A stretch of DNA of 45,363 bases from DATIKM01 sp035477595 (GTDB lineage: Bacteria > Armatimonadota > Chthonomonadetes > Chthonomonadales > CAJBBX01), in the NCBI GenBank assembly GCA_035477595.1, contig DATIKM010000085.1, positions 1-45,363 on the forward strand, read 5' to 3'. The notes beneath the pieces are model-generated. The model made no database searches. It was not told where the DNA came from and was given only the letters and a program-made list of their open reading frames with translations. How positions within the stretch are numbered: position 1 is the stretch's first letter; each line of letters starts with the position of its first letter. Positions 42,787 to 45,363 of the stretch are shown here, piece after piece. Both the position numbers and the translations under genes were made by a program.

Positions 42787-43874
42787 CGCTCCACGGTGGC
42801 CAGCCCGCCCGCCACCGCGTTGAGCACCCGGCGCCGGAGGCGCATCACCCCGTCGTTGCCCTCCGGCATCAGGACCCGGTTCGTCAGGAGCGCCACCGCC
42901 AGGCCCGCCTCCTCCCAGCACGAGAGCAGCGTCCCCGTGAAGCCGGTGTGCCCAAAGACGCCTCCCTTCCAGAGATCGCCGCACGGGAGCATCGGGTTGG
43001 GAGGGGTGAACCAGCCGATCGAGTGGCCGCCCAGCTCCGCCCCGATCTGGGAGCGGCGCGCCAGGCGGAGCGTCGCCTCCCCGAGCACCGGCTCGCATCC
43101 CGGCGGTGCGTGGCCGAGCATCGCCGCGCCGAACGCGGCCACGTCCTGCGCGCTACCGAAGAGCCCCGCGTGCCCGGCGATGCCGCCCATGGCGTGCGCG
43201 TTGGCGTCGTGCACCTCGCCCCGGAGTGTGGCGCCAGGCCGCATCGGGCAGTGGGCTGTGGGAGCGATGCCGGCGCGCTCATCCTCCGGCGGCAGGTAGG
43301 TCGTGCGATCGAGCCCGAGCGGTGCAAGGAGCCGCCTGCGCAGGTAGGCCTCCAGCGGCTCCCGGGCCGCCCGGGCGACGGCTGCTCCCAGAAGGACGTA
43401 GCCGAGATCGCTGTAGAGGTAGGCAGCGCCGGGAGCGCTCGCGAGCGGCGTCCGGAGGATGCTCTGCACGAAGGCCTCCGCGCCGCGCCGCGACTCGTAC
43501 AGCGGCAGCCATGCGGGCAGGCCCGACGTGTGCGTCGCGAGGTGGTGGAAGGTCGCGTTCGCGAGCGCGGTGGGCGGCGCTTCGGGGAAGGCCGCACGCA
43601 CCGGGTCCCGCAGGGAGAGGACGCCGTCCTCCACGAGCGCGAGGAGCGCAGCCGCTGTGTACGGCTTCGTCAGCGAGGCCACGTCGAACGGCGTGTCGAT
43701 CGAGGCGGGAACGCCCGGCGCCGTCTGGCCCACAGCGAAAGCATGCTCGATGCGGCCGCGCACCGAGATGCACAGGGTCGCGGCGCCGCACACGCCGTCG
43801 GCCGCCGCCTCGGCGAGGAGTCGGTCGGCTATGTCGAGCGCGCGCGGACGGATCGAGTGCCCGATCGACGGCAT
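42783..43874 (-). CDS. Serine hydrolase of the beta-lactamase / penicillin-binding-like fold
   Basis: 363 residues. SxxK is SLTK in FDVASLTKPYTAAALLAL, the second motif YxN is YSDLGY, and the late block is GHTGFTGT (in place of KTG), the class C / esterase EstB pattern. Members are carboxylesterases, D-aminopeptidases or peptidoglycan enzymes; calling it a resistance lactamase is not justified. No signal peptide is seen from ATG 43874, so it is probably cytoplasmic unless the start is further upstream (the frame stays open to 44537, overlapping the protoglobin gene). No strong ribosome site is seen. Confidence 0.85.
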   Translation of the reverse strand: MPSIGHSIRPRALDIADRLLAEAAADGVCGAATLCISVRGRIEHAFAVGQTAPGVPASIDTPFDVASLTKPYTAAALLALVEDGVLSLRDPVRAAFPEAPPTALANATFHHLATHTSGLPAWLPLYESRRGAEAFVQSILRTPLASAPGAAYLYSDLGYVLLGAAVARAAREPLEAYLRRRLLAPLGLDRTTYLPPEDERAGIAPTAHCPMRPGATLRGEVHDANAHAMGGIAGHAGLFGSAQDVAAFGAAMLGHAPPGCEPVLGEATLRLARRSQIGAELGGHSIGWFTPPNPMLPCGDLWKGGVFGHTGFTGTLLSCWEEAGLAVALLTNRVLMPEGNDGVMRLRRRVLNAVAGGLATVER

Positions 43875-43948
43875 GGTGCAAGCGCCCCGTGGCGGCACCT
43901 GCCGGCTCGCGCTGGCGAGCGCCGCGTGATGCGGAGAGCCCGGGTGGC

Positions 43949-44569
43949 TCAGCGGTACTCCATCATGAACAGGACGAGCGCCGTGTGGAGCCGCTTCTGC
44001 CATGCCAGCGTGGCGCGCCGCAGACGGTCCGGCTCCTTCGCGAGCGCGGCGTGCAGGACGCTGCACACGGCGACCGACAGCCAGCCCATGAGCGCCACGA
44101 TGAGCCGGCGCGGGACCACCACGCTCGGGTCGCCTCCCAGGGGTGTGTGCGTGCGGCCCACGGAAGCCAGGAACCGCGCATAGTCCGCATCGTCTCTGCC
44201 CGAGGCGACGGTGGTCATCCAGGCCAGGAACCGCTTCTTGTGGACGTGCAGGTAGGGCTCGTCGAGCGTCCCGTCCGGTCGGGTGAAAAACTGCGCGGTC
44301 TCCGCGAACGCCACAAACTGATCGAACGCGGCGTCCACAAGGCCATCGATGTGCGGGCCGATGAGCGGTGCGGACTCGCGCACGGCAGCCGCGTCGTCCT
44401 CCGTCCAGTCCAGGAACCCGCAGGCGAAGGCCCAGGTGCGGAGTACAAGCGGGTCGGGCGGGTGCGCAGCGGCGTTCTGCTCGCGAGCCGCACCCGACGG
44501 CTGGGTGGCGGCGCCCATGCCGCCATTGTCGGCACATCCCTGGCCACAGGCCACTTCAGGGTCGCTCAT
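43949..44569 (-). CDS. Protoglobin / globin-sensor domain protein
   Basis: 206 residues. It matches the protoglobin pattern: FLDWTEDDAAAVRESAPLIG, PHIDGLVDAAFDQFVAF, LHVHKKRFLAWMT, and the proximal histidine in SVGRTHTPLGG. This is a single haem domain with no kinase, cyclase or methyl-accepting output, like stand-alone protoglobins that bind O2, CO or NO. The N-terminal 45 residues include a cysteine-containing polar stretch (MSDPEVACGQGCADNGG). ATG 44569 was chosen; ATG 44518 is an alternative. The serine hydrolase start lies 74 bp downstream. Divergent from the edge gene at 44744. Confidence 0.82.
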   Translation of the reverse strand: MSDPEVACGQGCADNGGMGAATQPSGAAREQNAAAHPPDPLVLRTWAFACGFLDWTEDDAAAVRESAPLIGPHIDGLVDAAFDQFVAFAETAQFFTRPDGTLDEPYLHVHKKRFLAWMTTVASGRDDADYARFLASVGRTHTPLGGDPSVVVPRRLIVALMGWLSVAVCSVLHAALAKEPDRLRRATLAWQKRLHTALVLFMMEYR

Positions 44570-44743
44570 CGCATGTCCCGCGCAAATCCCATGTCGCGAC
44601 GTCGCCCTCCGGAGCGGCTGTTGCGCGGTACGGTGTGCGACGCCCGTCGCCGCGAGTCCTGCCCGCGCAGGACTCCGCGGTCGCGCGGCCGAAGTCGCGC
44701 GCGATGAACTGGCGGCCATCGCCGGCCGCGAGGGAGGCCCACC

Positions 44744-45363
44744 ATGCTCGCGCACTCCGCCGTGCCGCTCGCACCGGTCCGTGGGGCCCCGTTCGACGCC
44801 GCGCCTTTCGGGTTGCAGCTTCCGGGCGAGACCGGCGTCCTCTGGGAGGACCCGCGAGAGGTCCACCGCGTCGTAGCACGGTTCCGGGAGGGCGCGACGC
44901 TACCACCAGGCCTGCGCCTGGAGTACTGGGGCTCAAGGTGGCCAGGACAGAGACTGCCCAAGGACCGGGAGCCGGGCGGTGGCAGCGTGGGCTGGTGGGA
45001 GCTGGGCAACTGGTACCACGGTGGCTGGCGCACAGCCGACGCGGCGGTGGCGGTGGAGGGCGCGATGGTGACCTTCAGCTTCCGCCCGGTGAACGCGAAG
45101 GAGTTCACGGGCGAGCGGCGCTATCCGGCGCGCTTCCGCTACACCCTCAAGCTGCGGCTCGTGGCCGACGGCCCCCTGCCCGCGATCGAGGGGCTGGAGG
45201 CCCACACCGACTCCGTCTGGGTAGAGCGCGGGCTGCGCATCGTGTGGCGCATCGCGCCGCGGTCCCGCGTTCGCGCCGATGCGTTCAACGGCTTCGTGCA
45301 GGCGCTGGAGGCGGAGGATCAGCGCGCCCACCGGCTCCAGGTGCTCGCGGCCGGGAACGCCGA
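44744..45363 (+). CDS. Protein of unknown function, partial at the right edge
   Basis: 206 codons in view, open to the last base. GGGAGG lies seven bases before ATG 44744. The visible part is beta-rich with many Trp and Tyr (LRLEYWGSRWPGQRLP, GWWELGNWYHGGWRTADAA, FSFRPVNAKEF), which resembles N-terminal sandwich domains of carbohydrate-active or large surface proteins. There is no signal peptide. I do not recognise the family. Confidence 0.65.
   Translation, partial: MLAHSAVPLAPVRGAPFDAAPFGLQLPGETGVLWEDPREVHRVVARFREGATLPPGLRLEYWGSRWPGQRLPKDREPGGGSVGWWELGNWYHGGWRTADAAVAVEGAMVTFSFRPVNAKEFTGERRYPARFRYTLKLRLVADGPLPAIEGLEAHTDSVWVERGLRIVWRIAPRSRVRADAFNGFVQALEAEDQRAHRLQVLAAGNA

Noticed and set aside
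42783..43874. Antibiotic-resistance beta-lactamase
   Set aside because: SxxK and YxN are shared with esterases and peptidases of this fold; no signal peptide and no KTG triad specific to lactamases.

Overview
The window is high-GC bacterial chromosome with tightly packed genes on both strands. I see no insertion sequence, phage gene, CRISPR array, tRNA or rRNA. The best clue to the organism is the type IV prepilin-like protein at 33624-34373: a GFTLIELLVVI start, then FPVFSQARAQARR, NLKQNAL, MYAQDHDE and a terminal FADGH motif. That form, together with secreted HzsA-related haem proteins and Tat-exported sugar enzymes, points to Armatimonadota (a Planctomycetota-like relative is the alternative). 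This placement is an inference from family style, not a phylogeny.

Left third (1-15.8 kb): a secreted, carbohydrate-oriented region. Two large HzsA-related proteins with paired CxxCH motifs (1-3104, partial, and 12597-15803) flank a rhomboid protease, a Tat-exported Gfo/Idh/MocA oxidoreductase, a DUF5060/GH5-like glycosidase with a carbohydrate-binding-like domain set inside its catalytic part, a Tat-exported pectate-lyase-like beta-helix protein, and an ABC exporter pair whose permease carries two Ig-like domains.

Middle (15.9-25.2 kb): one long minus-strand potassium operon. It runs small ORF, kdpF, kdpA, kdpB, kdpC, histidine kinase, response regulator, and a KdpD that consists only of the sensor ATPase and universal-stress domains. 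KdpD is therefore split: its kinase half is supplied by a separate gene of different sensor architecture, and the regulator has no visible DNA-binding domain. Upstream lies a long hairpin whose wobble pairs work only in the minus-sense RNA, and then an MpsC-like (DUF2294) gene on the same strand.

Central metabolism and envelope (25.3-32.2 kb): acyl-CoA thioesterase, Eis-like acetyltransferase, UppP, IlvD, a Tat-exported aldo/keto reductase and citrate synthase.

Right third (32.1-45.4 kb): a secreted purple-acid-phosphatase-like enzyme behind a four-repeat Pho-box-like array, the prepilin-like protein with a clear terminator, MnmA, two small envelope proteins (DUF948-like and YtxH), an AI-2E-family permease with an extra N-terminal membrane domain, a ClpS-like adaptor, a minus-strand run of four genes (GyrI-like, unknown secreted protein, TPR membrane protein, DUF6569/ARPP-1), an Smr-domain protein, a beta-lactamase-fold serine hydrolase, a protoglobin and a partial gene of unknown function at the right edge.
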